A stretch of 60,759 bases of DNA, from assembly GCF_021129175.1 (NCBI RefSeq), contig NZ_JAJOHV010000023.1, positions 1 through 60,759 of the forward strand. The letters are read 5' to 3'. Shown here one piece after another: positions 43,602-52,201 of the stretch (the first letter of the stretch is position 1; every line of letters starts with the position of its first letter). The DNA is from Chromobacterium piscinae. Its GTDB lineage: Bacteria > Pseudomonadota > Gammaproteobacteria > Burkholderiales > Chromobacteriaceae. The position numbers and the translations under genes are program-made. The notes beneath the pieces are model-generated. The model was not told where the DNA came from. It saw only the letters and a list, made by a program, of their open reading frames with translations, and ran no database searches.

Positions 43602-43659
43602 CGGGGCGAATTGGTAATATTGCCCCGAATGAAAAAAATATACGGACCCGCTGGGTCCG
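43602..43659. promoter_or_regulatory. Two inverted repeats upstream of the anchored unknown protein
   Basis: CGGGGC (43602-43607) and GCCCCG (43622-43627) flank a 14-base AT-rich core containing TAATAT, which could be a -10 element inside an operator. CGGACCC/GGGTCCG (43643-43659) forms a second perfect 7-bp hairpin in the leader. Both lie within 90 bases of the start at 43691. Confidence 0.35.
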
Positions 43660-43690
43660 CGGGACATTAGTGGCAGTGAAGGGGATGTGG

Positions 43691-44980
43691 ATGGAAAGGA
43701 AGACCAGGCTGCGCCTGGCCGCCGGTGGTGTCGTGCTGGCGGTTGCGATCCTGGCCGGAGGCGTGCTGCTGCGAGGCGGCGATCAGGTCAAAGTGGAGAG
43801 GTTGGCGCTGGCCGACGCATCCGCGCGCGGGCTGGCGGCGGCCATTATGAACCGCGCTTACGGCAGCGAGCAGCGCGATCCGCAGCGGGACTGCTGGCAT
43901 TATCTGCGCGAGGACGGCGGCGATTACTGCCTGCGGCCAGTGGCGCTGGATCGCGTCGCCGCCGGCCGCGAGCGGAGGCTGTATTTGTTGGCCAGCGGCG
44001 CCAAGGACGGCGCGGGCGACGAAGACCTGAGCGGTCTGGTCGGCGCCTTCGTCGCCGACGCCGATACCTTGGCGCCTATCGCCGGCAGCCGCGAGCTGGA
44101 TTTCCTCAATCGCCGCGCCGCCGGCCCCGACCAGGCGCAATTGCTGCGTTTGTCCCGTGACGGCTATATGGGCTGGTTCGCCGCCGGAAGCGACGCATCC
44201 GAGGATTTCCCGCAGTTTTACGCGCCCAAAGACGATAAGGTGGTGGCAATCGGCGGCGACGTGTTCGGCCGCGACGCCGATACCGTCGCCGGGATGAAGT
44301 TCGCCTACCAGCTCGACAGCGGCCGGGGCGAGGCCGCGGCCTATCCCTTGTCGGCGATTGTCCGCGACGGCAAAGGCAAGCAGCTGGCCAGTTTCGATTT
44401 CCGCTTCGACCGCCGCCGTTGGGAATATGTCTGCGCCGATGTCGATTGCCGGGTGCGCGCCGGCCTGCCGACGCGGCCGGAGCGCGAGGCGCAGGCCCAG
44501 GAGCCGGCCATGCTGGCGGCCGATGCCAACGAGGCTTTATTCGGCAAGGGGCGCAAGTTGTCTGAGATCGATTTGCAAGATGTATTGGCGCAGCTGGACA
44601 TGCGCTACGTCTCTGAGGATGGCGAGGCGGGATTCGTCGGCGCGAACGGTTGCGACGATCCTTACCCGTTGAATGGCCATTTCGAACGCGACGGCGGACA
44701 AGAGCAATTATGGGTGCGCGGCGGCAATGGCTGCACCTCGGGCGCGGCCGGCGCTTCCGTCTGGGTTTTCGTCCGCGATGGCGGGGGGCGCCTGCGCGCC
44801 AATCTGGGCATGCCGGCCGCCCAGGTGCGCCGCACCCGGGATGTGTCGGCGGGCGTGCATGATCTGCGCGTGGGCTCGGCGGGCTTTTGCGACCGCTTGT
44901 GGCGCTGGAACGGCAAGGCCTTCATCCATCTGCTGAACATCCCCACCCAGGCCGGCGGCTGCGACGGCGGCAGCGCGTAG
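43691..44980 (+). CDS. Uncharacterised membrane-anchored or secreted protein
   Basis: The 429-aa product starts MERKTRLRLAAGGVVLAVAILAGGVLL, a signal anchor or uncleaved signal, and is otherwise hydrophilic. It has eight Cys outside the signal (for example DCWHYLREDGGDYCLRP, YVCADVDCRVRAG, NGCDDPYPL, NGCTSGAAG, GFCDRLWRWNG), which would suit disulfides in the periplasm. I do not recognise a family. AAGGGG six bases upstream favours the ATG at 43691; a GTG at 43670 and an ATG at 43685 are alternatives. It is monocistronic between terminators, with possible operator sequences upstream. Codon use matches the neighbouring genes. Confidence 0.75.
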   Translation: MERKTRLRLAAGGVVLAVAILAGGVLLRGGDQVKVERLALADASARGLAAAIMNRAYGSEQRDPQRDCWHYLREDGGDYCLRPVALDRVAAGRERRLYLLASGAKDGAGDEDLSGLVGAFVADADTLAPIAGSRELDFLNRRAAGPDQAQLLRLSRDGYMGWFAAGSDASEDFPQFYAPKDDKVVAIGGDVFGRDADTVAGMKFAYQLDSGRGEAAAYPLSAIVRDGKGKQLASFDFRFDRRRWEYVCADVDCRVRAGLPTRPEREAQAQEPAMLAADANEALFGKGRKLSEIDLQDVLAQLDMRYVSEDGEAGFVGANGCDDPYPLNGHFERDGGQEQLWVRGGNGCTSGAAGASVWVFVRDGGGRLRANLGMPAAQVRRTRDVSAGVHDLRVGSAGFCDRLWRWNGKAFIHLLNIPTQAGGCDGGSA

Positions 44981-45020
44981 CGAATGGAAACGGCGGCTGA
45001 GTCCGCCGTTTTCGCATTCG
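44981..45020 (+). terminator. Long hairpin terminator after the anchored protein gene
   Basis: CGAATG...CATTCG forms an outer stem and AAACGGCGG/CCGCCGTTT an inner stem with a 6-base loop, with TTTTCG on the right arm. It begins directly after the stop at 44980. Confidence 0.7.
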
Positions 45021-45080
45021 CCTTTGCAGCTCGCCCCGAATCCGGCAACATCGGCCCCACCTCTCGTTTCTCGATGCGTA

Positions 45081-47813
45081 ATGACCGAACCGCAACCCTC
45101 TTCCCGCTTGATCTGGCGCTTGCGCCTGGCCGACTCCGGCGCCCAGTTGCAGCCCTTGCTGCAAACCGCCGGCCCCGATGGCTGGAGCCGCGGCCGCGCC
45201 TGTGCGCTGTCCGGCTTGCTGCAAGACCAGGCCGAGGTGGTGCGGCCGCACGACCTGCCGTTGTTGCGCCAGTTACTGGCGCTGCTGGAGCGGCACGACG
45301 GCGACGCCGGCCTGATCGACGCCGCGCCATTGCTGCCGGCGCTGGTCGACCATCCGCTACTGTTCGATGCCGACGCGCCGGCGCGGCGCATCCGCGTCGA
45401 GGCCGGCCAGGCGGCGCTGCAGATGGAGCGGGTGGGCGCGGAGCTGCGCTTGAAGCTGTTGCCGGATGGCCTGGCCGGCTGCGGCGGCGCGCTGTGGCAG
45501 CGGCCGCAGCCGGAGCGGCTGCTGGTCTACCAGCTGACCGACGAGCTGAAGGCGCTGGCCGATTTGGTCGGCCATGGCCTGACCGTGCCGTGGCAGGCGC
45601 GGCAGCGGGTGCTGGAGGCGATACGCGATGTCGCGCCTGGGCTGCCCTTGGTGGATGCCAGCCCGGCTTTCGATCCGGCGCTGCCCAGTGAGGCGGCAGA
45701 TCCGACTTTGTTCGCCTTGCTGACCCGGCAACCGGAGGGCTTGCGTTTGCAGTTGAAGGTCAAGCCGCATCCAGCCGCCGCCTGGAGCGCGCCGGGCCGC
45801 GGCGCGGCCGGATTGGTGCTGGATGTCGATGGGGCGTACCGCCAATTCATCCGCGACTTGGCCGCGGAGGCCGCCCGGCTGCGCGCGCTGCGCGAGGCCT
45901 GCCCGGCGATAGGACGCGGCCAGCGCGACGGCGACGGCTGGCTGTTCGCAGACCAGCATTCGGCCCTGTCGCTATTGTCGCAATTGCAGGAGGCCGGCGA
46001 GGCGCGCGTCGTCTGCCTGTGGCCGCAGGGCGACAAGATCCGCCTGGCCGCCGCCGACGGTATGCCGCAGCTGAAACTGAAAGTGAAGCGGCGCGGCGGC
46101 TGGCTGCAGGCCGACGGCGAACTGGAGCTGGACGATGGCCGCATCCTGACGCTGCGCCATCTGCTGGCGGCGCTGGCCAACCAAAAGGGCAAGTATCTGC
46201 AGCTGTCCGACGGCGACTGGCTGGCCTTGTCCGGCAGCCTGGGCGAGCGCCTGGGCGAATTGGCGCGGATGGTGGACCACGCCGGGCCGGACGGGCTGGC
46301 GATCAGCCCCTTGGCCGGCCCGCGCTTGCAGGCGCTGGGCGAGGAGGCCGGCCAGTTCGACGGCGACGATGGCTGGCGACAGCAGGCTGCGCGCTGGCGC
46401 GAGGCGGCGGCGTTCGAGCCGCGGGTGCCGCCAAACCTTAACGCCACGTTGCGGCCTTACCAGCTGCAAGGTTTCGCCTGGATGGCGCGGCTGGCGCACT
46501 GGGGTATGGGGGCCTGCCTCGCCGACGACATGGGGCTGGGCAAGACGGTGCAGACGCTGTCGCTGTTGCTGACCCGCGCCCATCTGGGCCCGCAGCTGGC
46601 GGTGGCGCCGACCTCGGTGGCGTTGAACTGGCTGGCCGAGGCTGCCCGCTTCGCGCCCAGCCTGCGCTTGCGCGCCTACCACCAGCAGCGCAGGCTGGAC
46701 GACGTCGGGCCGGGCGATCTGGTGATCGTCAGCTATGGCCTGCTGCAGCGGGAGGCCGAGGCGTTCGGTGACGTGCATTGGGCGTCGGTGGTGCTGGACG
46801 AAGCCCAGGCGATCAAGAACCCGCAAAGCCAGCGCGCCCAGGTGGCGCAAAGCCTGCGCGCCGATTTCCGCCTGGCCGCCAGCGGCACCCCGGTGGAGAA
46901 TCACCTGGGCGAGCTGTGGAGCCTGTTCCGTTTCATCGCGCCGGGCCTGCTCGGCAATCTGGCGCAGTTCGAGCAGCGCTACGCCCAGCCGATCGCCGAC
47001 GGCGACGAAACCGCGCGCGCGCAGCTGAAAGCCTTGATCCAGCCTTATTTGCTCAGGCGGACCAAGCGCGAGGTGCTGACCGAATTGCCTCCCAAGACCG
47101 AGACCACGCGCTTGATCGAATTGTCCGAGCAAGAACGCCACGTCTACGAAGCGATGCGGCAGGAAGCGCTGGCGCGGGTGGCGGAGGCCGATCCGGCCGC
47201 CGGCGGCCAGAGCATGCAGGCGCTGGCGGAACTGACCCGGCTGCGGCGCTTTTGCTGCCATCCCAGGCTCACCCAGCCCGACAGCGCGCTGCCGGCCAGC
47301 AAGCTGGCGGCTTTCGCCGAGATTTGCGAGGAACTGCTGGACAATGGGCACAAGGCGCTGGTGTTCAGCCAGTTCGTCGACCACCTGGCGCTGGCGGCCG
47401 AGCACCTGAAGCAGCAAGGCATCCGCTTCCATTATCTGGACGGCGGCACGCCGACCAAGCAGCGCAAGGCCAGCATGGACGCGTTCCAGGCCGGCGACGG
47501 CGACATGTTCCTGATCAGCCTGAAGGCCGGCGGTACCGGCCTCAACCTTACCGCCGCCGACTACGTGATCCATCTGGACCCGTGGTGGAACCCGGCGGTG
47601 GAAGACCAGGCGTCCGACCGCGCCTACCGCATGGGCCAGCAGCGGCCGGTGACGGTGTACCGGCTGGTGGCTGCCGGCACCATCGAAGAAAAGATTGTCG
47701 AGCTGCACCGCGACAAGCGCGCGCTGGCCGACAGCCTGCTGGCTGGCGGCGACGCCAGCGCCAGGCTGGACGGCGAGGCCTTGCTGGCCTTGCTGCGCGG
47801 CGATGTCCGGTAA
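45081..47813 (+). CDS. SNF2-family DEAD/DEAH-box helicase-like ATPase
   Basis: A 910-aa protein. The N-terminal half is family-specific and unannotated. The C-terminal half is a Swi2/Snf2 motor: LRPYQLQGFAWMARLAHWGMG, Walker A ADDMGLGKTVQTLSLLL, DEAQ box VLDEAQAIKNPQSQRA, GTPVENHLGELWSLF, and helicase C blocks ALVFSQFVDHLALAAEHLK and ISLKAGGTGLNLTAADYVIH with WWNPAVEDQASDRAYRMGQ. Such bacterial proteins translocate on double-stranded DNA and may remodel protein-DNA complexes (RapA-like). MTEPQPSSRLIW at 45081 was taken as start; an upstream ATG at 45024 is less likely. It has no partner methylase or nuclease nearby. Confidence 0.9.
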   Translation: MTEPQPSSRLIWRLRLADSGAQLQPLLQTAGPDGWSRGRACALSGLLQDQAEVVRPHDLPLLRQLLALLERHDGDAGLIDAAPLLPALVDHPLLFDADAPARRIRVEAGQAALQMERVGAELRLKLLPDGLAGCGGALWQRPQPERLLVYQLTDELKALADLVGHGLTVPWQARQRVLEAIRDVAPGLPLVDASPAFDPALPSEAADPTLFALLTRQPEGLRLQLKVKPHPAAAWSAPGRGAAGLVLDVDGAYRQFIRDLAAEAARLRALREACPAIGRGQRDGDGWLFADQHSALSLLSQLQEAGEARVVCLWPQGDKIRLAAADGMPQLKLKVKRRGGWLQADGELELDDGRILTLRHLLAALANQKGKYLQLSDGDWLALSGSLGERLGELARMVDHAGPDGLAISPLAGPRLQALGEEAGQFDGDDGWRQQAARWREAAAFEPRVPPNLNATLRPYQLQGFAWMARLAHWGMGACLADDMGLGKTVQTLSLLLTRAHLGPQLAVAPTSVALNWLAEAARFAPSLRLRAYHQQRRLDDVGPGDLVIVSYGLLQREAEAFGDVHWASVVLDEAQAIKNPQSQRAQVAQSLRADFRLAASGTPVENHLGELWSLFRFIAPGLLGNLAQFEQRYAQPIADGDETARAQLKALIQPYLLRRTKREVLTELPPKTETTRLIELSEQERHVYEAMRQEALARVAEADPAAGGQSMQALAELTRLRRFCCHPRLTQPDSALPASKLAAFAEICEELLDNGHKALVFSQFVDHLALAAEHLKQQGIRFHYLDGGTPTKQRKASMDAFQAGDGDMFLISLKAGGTGLNLTAADYVIHLDPWWNPAVEDQASDRAYRMGQQRPVTVYRLVAAGTIEEKIVELHRDKRALADSLLAGGDASARLDGEALLALLRGDVR

Positions 47814-47882
47814 TGGGACAATTGCCTGTTTACAATTGAATTGGCATGATGGCAGCCATCTTCATGACACCAAGGTTGCATC

Positions 47883-48347
47883 ATGTCGCGTTACTCCCTG
47901 TTGGCCGGCGCTGTGCTGCTGGCCGCTTCCTGGCCCGCGTTGGCGGATCCCTCCATCGGCAATAACGGCTCGCAAACCATAGGCATGGGGGCCTTGTCCA
48001 TCCTGGCCGCGCCTGTGGTGAGCGTGGGCGGCGCGTCGCAGGGCCATGGCGAATCGGCATTGGGCCCGGTGCTGGCGGTGACCGGCAGTGCCTATGTGAT
48101 CGCCGGCATCGTCCAGGGCGTGGGCGACGTGGCCGAGCTGACGCTGGAATCGGTGCAGGGCGGCGCCAAGCTGCTGGTCAAGGTTTCCGGCTCCGCGGTG
48201 AAGGCGTCCGGCGCCGCCGTCGGCGCTTCGGTGCAGGTGACCGCCACCGCCAGCGGCACGCTGCTGGTGGCCTCGGGCAAGGTGCTGGCCTTCATCCCCA
48301 ACAAGGTGGGCGAGGCGCTGCTGGAACATTCGAGGATTCCGGGATGA
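47883..48347 (+). CDS. Small secreted protein of unknown function
   Basis: The 154-aa product has a Sec signal (MSRYSLLAGAVLLAASWPALA) and an unusual mature part dominated by Ala, Gly, Ser and Val with repeated small-residue strands (VVSVGGASQGHGES, VSGSAVKASGAAVGASVQVTATASG), which may form membrane-inserting helices or a beta structure. I do not recognise a family by name. AAGG precedes the ATG. Its stop overlaps the start of the DUF2145 gene (ATGA), so the two are cotranscribed and translationally coupled, and probably work together. Confidence 0.75.
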   Translation: MSRYSLLAGAVLLAASWPALADPSIGNNGSQTIGMGALSILAAPVVSVGGASQGHGESALGPVLAVTGSAYVIAGIVQGVGDVAELTLESVQGGAKLLVKVSGSAVKASGAAVGASVQVTATASGTLLVASGKVLAFIPNKVGEALLEHSRIPG

Positions 48348-49150
48348 GGCCGGCGCGCTTGCTTGCCGCGCTCGCGCTGATGCTGCCGGCATTGGCCGTC
48401 GCCGGTCAGAGCTGCGAGGAAAAGCCGCTGACGCCGGAGACTTTCCGCATGGCGATGCAGACCGCGCAGAAAGTGCAGCAGCGGCTGGACCAGCTGGGCA
48501 GCGACGTAGTGGTGCTGGGCCGGATGGGCCAGGACCTCAGCCAGTACAATCTGCGCTACACCCACGCCGGCATCGTCTATCGCGCCGAGCCGGACCGTCG
48601 CTGGCGGGTGGCGCATTTGCTGAACGACTGCGGCACCGACCATTCCGAGCTGTGGTACGAGGGTCTGGGAAATTTCTTCCTCGACGACATGTTCCGCTTC
48701 GACTCGGTGGCATTGGTGCCGCCGCCCCAGGTCGCGTCGCGCTTGCTGGCGCGGCTGAACCAGCCGGCCAAGCTGCGCGAGCTGCACACCGCGAAGTACA
48801 ACCTGCTGGCCTATCCGTTCTCCACCCGTTACGAGAATTCCAACGTCTGGGTGCTGGAGCAGCTGGTGGCGGCGGAAAGCCATGAGACGGCGATACGCAG
48901 CCGCGAGCAGGCGCAGATGTGGCTGAAGCTGAACGGTTACCAGCCCACCGAGCTGAAGCTGGGGCCGATGACCCGGCTGGGCGGCCGCATGTTCAAGGCC
49001 AACGTCGCCTTCGACGACCACCCCAACGAACTGCGTTTCGCCGATCGCATCCAGACGGTGTCGGTCGATTCCATCATCCAGTTCCTCGACGCGCGCGAGG
49101 AAGGCTGGAAGGTGGAGGAGATCGCCGGGGCGCAGCCGCGCCGCTACTGA
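48344..49150 (+). CDS. DUF2145 family periplasmic protein
   Basis: A 268-aa protein with a signal peptide (MRPARLLAALALMLPALAVA) and blocks typical of DUF2145: VVVLGRMGQDLSQYNLRYTH, AGIVYRAEPDRRWRVAHLLN, DCGTDHSELWYEGLGNFFLD and LLAYPFSTRYENSNVWVLEQ. The conserved His, Cys, Asp and Asn suggest a papain-like or NlpC-like hydrolase fold, but no activity is established for the family. It is coupled to the preceding small secreted protein through a four-base overlap and followed by a terminator, giving a two-gene operon. Confidence 0.78.
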   Translation: MRPARLLAALALMLPALAVAGQSCEEKPLTPETFRMAMQTAQKVQQRLDQLGSDVVVLGRMGQDLSQYNLRYTHAGIVYRAEPDRRWRVAHLLNDCGTDHSELWYEGLGNFFLDDMFRFDSVALVPPPQVASRLLARLNQPAKLRELHTAKYNLLAYPFSTRYENSNVWVLEQLVAAESHETAIRSREQAQMWLKLNGYQPTELKLGPMTRLGGRMFKANVAFDDHPNELRFADRIQTVSVDSIIQFLDAREEGWKVEEIAGAQPRRY

Positions 49151-49173
49151 GACTTTCCTGGCTACCAGAGCTG

Positions 49174-49195
49174 AACGGCCCCGCGGGGCCGTTTT
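49174..49195 (+). terminator. Terminator after the DUF2145 gene
   Basis: AACGGCCCC and GGGGCCGTT pair over 9 bp around a two-base tip and continue into TTCGCGTTT. Confidence 0.75.
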
Positions 49196-49224
49196 CGCGT
49201 TTGGCCGCATCATGAGCGTGGTGT

Positions 49225-50139
49225 TTAGGCCTTGCTCGCGGCGGGCGCGGGAATTGGCTGAGACGCTGCCTTTTGTTCCCGCGCCGCCAGCCATGCCCCC
49301 AGGCTGACGCTGCCGAGGCCCGCCGCCAAGCTGGTTGTCAGGGGCTCTCCCAGCAAGGGCGCGGCCAACAGGCCGGCCAGAATCGGAATCAGCGCGAACA
49401 GCACGCCCATCTTCACCGCGCCCAGCACGGCCGCCGCCCGCAGGTAGAACAGCATCGCCAGGATCGCCGCGCCCACGCCCTGGTACAGCGCCTGGAAGGC
49501 CAGCATGCCCCAGGAGGCTTCCGCCAGATGCTTGGGCAGCCACAGCAGATAGACCGGCAGGTAGAGCAGCGCGGCCATGATGGTGATCGCGCGTGTCAGC
49601 GGCCAGGCTGCGAAACTCCAGCGCCGGGCCAGCACGCCGAACACCGCCCAGCTGACCGAAGCGGCGAGCAACATCAGATCGCCTATCCAGGCCTGGCCGG
49701 CATCGTGTCCGCCCAACTGCGGCAGCGCGCTCAGCAGCAAGCCCAGCGCGATCAGCGCATAGCCGGGCAGCTTGTGTTTTTGCGGCGTCTCCCCCAGCAG
49801 CGGCCAGGCGGCCAGCGCCACTAAGAAGGGCTGCAGGCCGGGCAGCAACAGGCCGCCGTGCGCCGCCGGCGCGAATTTGAACGCGCAATAGGCGAAGATG
49901 CTGACGCCGAGGCCGCCGAGCAAGGTCAGCAGCCACAGCCGGGCGTCGCGCAGCGCGCCGCGCGGCAGGCCGCCGCAGGCCAGCAGGATCAACGCGGCGG
50001 TGCCGACGCGCAGCGCCAGGATGTCGGCGCCGGCCAGCGCGCTCTTGCCGGCCAGCCGCGACACGATGTTGAAGCCTGTCCAGATGGCGACGGCTCCGGC
50101 CGCCGCCAGATAGCCTTGCTTGATGCTTGGTGAGGTCAT
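49225..50139 (-). CDS. EamA/DMT-family transporter
   Basis: A 304-aa inner-membrane protein with ten predicted helices arranged as two EamA repeats (GYLAAAGAVAIWTGFNIVSR ... LPGLQPFLVALAAWPLLGET; LMLLAASVSWAVFGVLARRW ... LFALIPILAGLLAAPLLGEP). The LLGE endings are the usual EamA repeat signature. Members export metabolites such as amino acids or import purines; the substrate here is unknown. It is divergent from a LysR-type regulator across an AT-rich 91-base gap, the common arrangement in which the regulator controls the exporter. Confidence 0.9.
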   Translation of the reverse strand: MTSPSIKQGYLAAAGAVAIWTGFNIVSRLAGKSALAGADILALRVGTAALILLACGGLPRGALRDARLWLLTLLGGLGVSIFAYCAFKFAPAAHGGLLLPGLQPFLVALAAWPLLGETPQKHKLPGYALIALGLLLSALPQLGGHDAGQAWIGDLMLLAASVSWAVFGVLARRWSFAAWPLTRAITIMAALLYLPVYLLWLPKHLAEASWGMLAFQALYQGVGAAILAMLFYLRAAAVLGAVKMGVLFALIPILAGLLAAPLLGEPLTTSLAAGLGSVSLGAWLAAREQKAASQPIPAPAASKA

Positions 50140-50230
50140 GATGATTCTCCAGAAGGGTTTCCCGCATCCTAGACCGCTTCATTATTCTTAAAAAATGAAT
50201 TATTGTGATTGAAATAATCTCAAGGAAAGA
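50140..50230. promoter_or_regulatory. AT-rich divergent promoter between the EamA and LysR genes
   Basis: The segment 50178-50220 is strongly AT-rich, with ATTATTC and GAATTAT as a dyad around TTAAAAAAT, plus ATTGTGATTGAAATAAT. This suits a LysR-type T-N11-A binding site and overlapping promoters. Confidence 0.5.
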
Positions 50231-51130
50231 ATGATGGAGCTGGACGAGCTGAGAATCTTCCAGGCGGTGCTGCAGGAGGACGGCATCACCCGCGCCGCGC
50301 AGCGGCTGCACCGGGTGCAGTCCAACGTCACCACCCGCTTGCGCCAGCTGGAGGACAAGCTGGGCGTGGCGCTGTTTCTGCGCGAGGGCAAGCGGCTGGT
50401 ACCCACCGCCGCTGCCTGGCGGCTCAACGATTACGCCCAGCGGCTGCTGGACCTGGCCGAGGAGGCCAGGCTGGCGATGGCGGACGCCGCGCCCAGCGGA
50501 CGGCTGCGGCTGGGCGCGATGGAGAGCACGGCGGCGGCCAGGTTGGCGCCGGTACTGGCCGATTATCACGCGCGCTATCCGGCGGTGCAGCTGGAGTTGC
50601 AGACCGGGGAGTCGCGGACGCTGACCGCCGCGGTGCTGGACGGACGGTTGGACGCGGCGCTGGCCAGCGGGCCGCTGGACGACGACAGGCTGGAGCAGAC
50701 CGTGGTGGCGGTGGAGGATATCGTGCTGGTGGCCGCCGCGGCGCGGGGCGCGCCGTCGCTGGAAGAACTGGCCGATTCCACCTTGCTGACCTTCGGCAGC
50801 GGTTGCTCGTACCGCCAGCGGCTGGAGGCTTGGCTGCGGCGCCAGGGCGTGCAGCCGCGGCGCATCGTCGAGTTGGGCTCCTACCATGCGATGCTCAGCT
50901 GCGTGGCTTGCGGCATGGGCCTGGCCTTGCTGCCCCAAGCTTTGTTGGACAGCATGCCGCAGATGGCGGCGCAGGTGTCGACGCACGCGCTGCCGGACGA
51001 CCTGTCCCGCGCGCCGACCTTGCTGATCCGCCGCCGGCAGACTTGTCTGCCGGCCTTGCACGCTTTGGAAACAATGCTGATTAAGCGCGCTTGGGCGGGA
51101 AGCGGGCTAGGCGATTCCACAAATGATTGA
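50231..51130 (+). CDS. LysR-family transcriptional regulator
   Basis: A 299-aa regulator with an N-terminal winged helix-turn-helix (ELDELRIFQAVLQEDGITRAAQRLHRVQSNVTTRLRQLEDKLG) and a substrate-binding domain (GRLRLGAMESTAAARLAPVL to the end). AAGGA precedes two tandem ATGs at 50231 and 50234; the first is used here. The divergent EamA transporter is the probable target, and the co-inducer would be the transported metabolite. The helix-turn-helix RVQSNVTTRLRQLE resembles the PtrR/YneJ group. Its own promoter must lie in the shared gap. Confidence 0.92.
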   Translation: MMELDELRIFQAVLQEDGITRAAQRLHRVQSNVTTRLRQLEDKLGVALFLREGKRLVPTAAAWRLNDYAQRLLDLAEEARLAMADAAPSGRLRLGAMESTAAARLAPVLADYHARYPAVQLELQTGESRTLTAAVLDGRLDAALASGPLDDDRLEQTVVAVEDIVLVAAAARGAPSLEELADSTLLTFGSGCSYRQRLEAWLRRQGVQPRRIVELGSYHAMLSCVACGMGLALLPQALLDSMPQMAAQVSTHALPDDLSRAPTLLIRRRQTCLPALHALETMLIKRAWAGSGLGDSTND

Positions 51131-51134
51131 TTTG

Positions 51135-51189
51135 AAATATTTTCATGCTGAAAAATAAATCATCAAATTAGTTCGATGTGAAAATATTT
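51135..51189. promoter_or_regulatory. 11-bp inverted repeat in the AT-rich leader of the S1/P1 nuclease gene
   Basis: AAATATTTTCA (51135-51145) and TGAAAATATTT (51179-51189) are exact inverted copies separated by 33 AT-rich bases, starting just after the LysR gene stop. They could be a pair of operator half-sites or a weak terminator for the LysR gene. Confidence 0.45.
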
Positions 51190-51275
51190 ATCTGTTTTTC
51201 ATATTTGTCCCGTATGATGCGCCGCGCTGGCATTCCGCCGGCCACCAAAACAAAAGCAATCATCCGGGAGAGAAC

Positions 51276-52100
51276 ATGAAGAAAGCACTCGCACTGCTGT
51301 TGTCCGCCGCGTTCGCCGCCAGCAGCGCCCAGGCGCTGGCCTGGGGCCAGGAAGGCCACCGCATCACCGGCTACATCGCCCAGCAACTGTTGAGCGCCAA
51401 GGCCAAGGCCGAAGTGGCCAAGCTGGTTCCCAACGCCGATTTCGCCCAGCTGGCGCTGTATATGGACCAGCACAAGCAGGATCTGAAGCAGACCCTGCCG
51501 GGCTCCGACCAATGGCATTACAACGACGAGCCGGTCTGCAGCGGCGTGACCGAGGACGAGTGCCCGGACGGCAACTGCGCGTCCAACCAGATCGACCATT
51601 ACCGCAAGGTGCTGGCCGACCGCGCCGCTAGCAAGGCTGACCGCGCGCAGGCGCTGACCTTCCTGATCCACATGGTCGGCGACATCCACCAGCCGCTGCA
51701 TGCGGCAGACAACCTGGACCGCGGCGGCAACGACTTCAAGGTGCAGCTGCCGGGCAGCAAGAAGGTCAGCAATCTGCACTCGGTGTGGGATACCGCGCTG
51801 GTGCAGCAGGAGCTGAACGGCGCCAACGAGAAGACCTGGGCCGCCAGCGATCTGCAGCAGTACCAGCGCAACGTCGCCGGCTGGCAAAGCGGCAGCGTGA
51901 TGGACTGGGTGCATGAGTCCAACCAGTACGCGCGCGCCGATGTTTACGGCCCGCTGGCCGGCTTCAGCTGCGGCGCATCGCCGTCCACGCCGGTCTATCT
52001 GGACAACACCTATCTGCGCGCCGGCGGCTTGCTGGTGGACCAACAGCTGGCCAAGGCCGGCGCCCGCATCGCGGCGGTGATCAACCAGGCGCTGAACTAA
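51276..52100 (+). CDS. Secreted S1/P1-type single-strand nuclease
   Basis: The 274-aa precursor has a signal peptide (MKKALALLLSAAFAASSAQALA) whose cleavage would leave W23 as the new N-terminus, as required in P1 nuclease, where the N-terminal Trp ligates zinc. WGQEGHRITGYIAQQLL, DQWHYNDEP, TFLIHMVGDIHQPLHAADNLDRGGND and NLHSVWDTAL carry the His and Asp residues for the trinuclear zinc site. Such enzymes degrade single-stranded DNA and RNA, often with 3'-nucleotidase activity. Nutrient scavenging or degradation of extracellular DNA is the probable role. It is monocistronic, with a hairpin at 52115-52143 after it. Confidence 0.92.
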   Translation: MKKALALLLSAAFAASSAQALAWGQEGHRITGYIAQQLLSAKAKAEVAKLVPNADFAQLALYMDQHKQDLKQTLPGSDQWHYNDEPVCSGVTEDECPDGNCASNQIDHYRKVLADRAASKADRAQALTFLIHMVGDIHQPLHAADNLDRGGNDFKVQLPGSKKVSNLHSVWDTALVQQELNGANEKTWAASDLQQYQRNVAGWQSGSVMDWVHESNQYARADVYGPLAGFSCGASPSTPVYLDNTYLRAGGLLVDQQLAKAGARIAAVINQALN

Positions 52101-52114
52101 GCGCCGCGCCGGTT

Positions 52115-52143
52115 CAGGTTCCGCCTGTCGCGGGCGGAACCTG
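52115..52143 (+). terminator. Hairpin after the S1/P1 nuclease gene
   Basis: CAGGTTCCGCC and GGCGGAACCTG are perfectly complementary over 11 bp with a 7-base loop, 15 bases after the stop. No T-run follows. Confidence 0.6.
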
Positions 52144-52201
52144 ATCGCGCGCATTTCCGGCGCGGCCGCGTTCGACTAAGATGGACGGCCAAGGAGGAAA
52201 C

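Noticed and set aside
45972-47708. 578-codon minus-strand open frame opposite the SNF2 gene
   Set aside because: The plus-strand protein has all helicase motifs in order; the antisense frame has none.
48092-51061. 989-codon minus-strand open frame
   Set aside because: It runs through the DUF2145 and LysR genes and the real EamA gene in another frame; no motif supports it.
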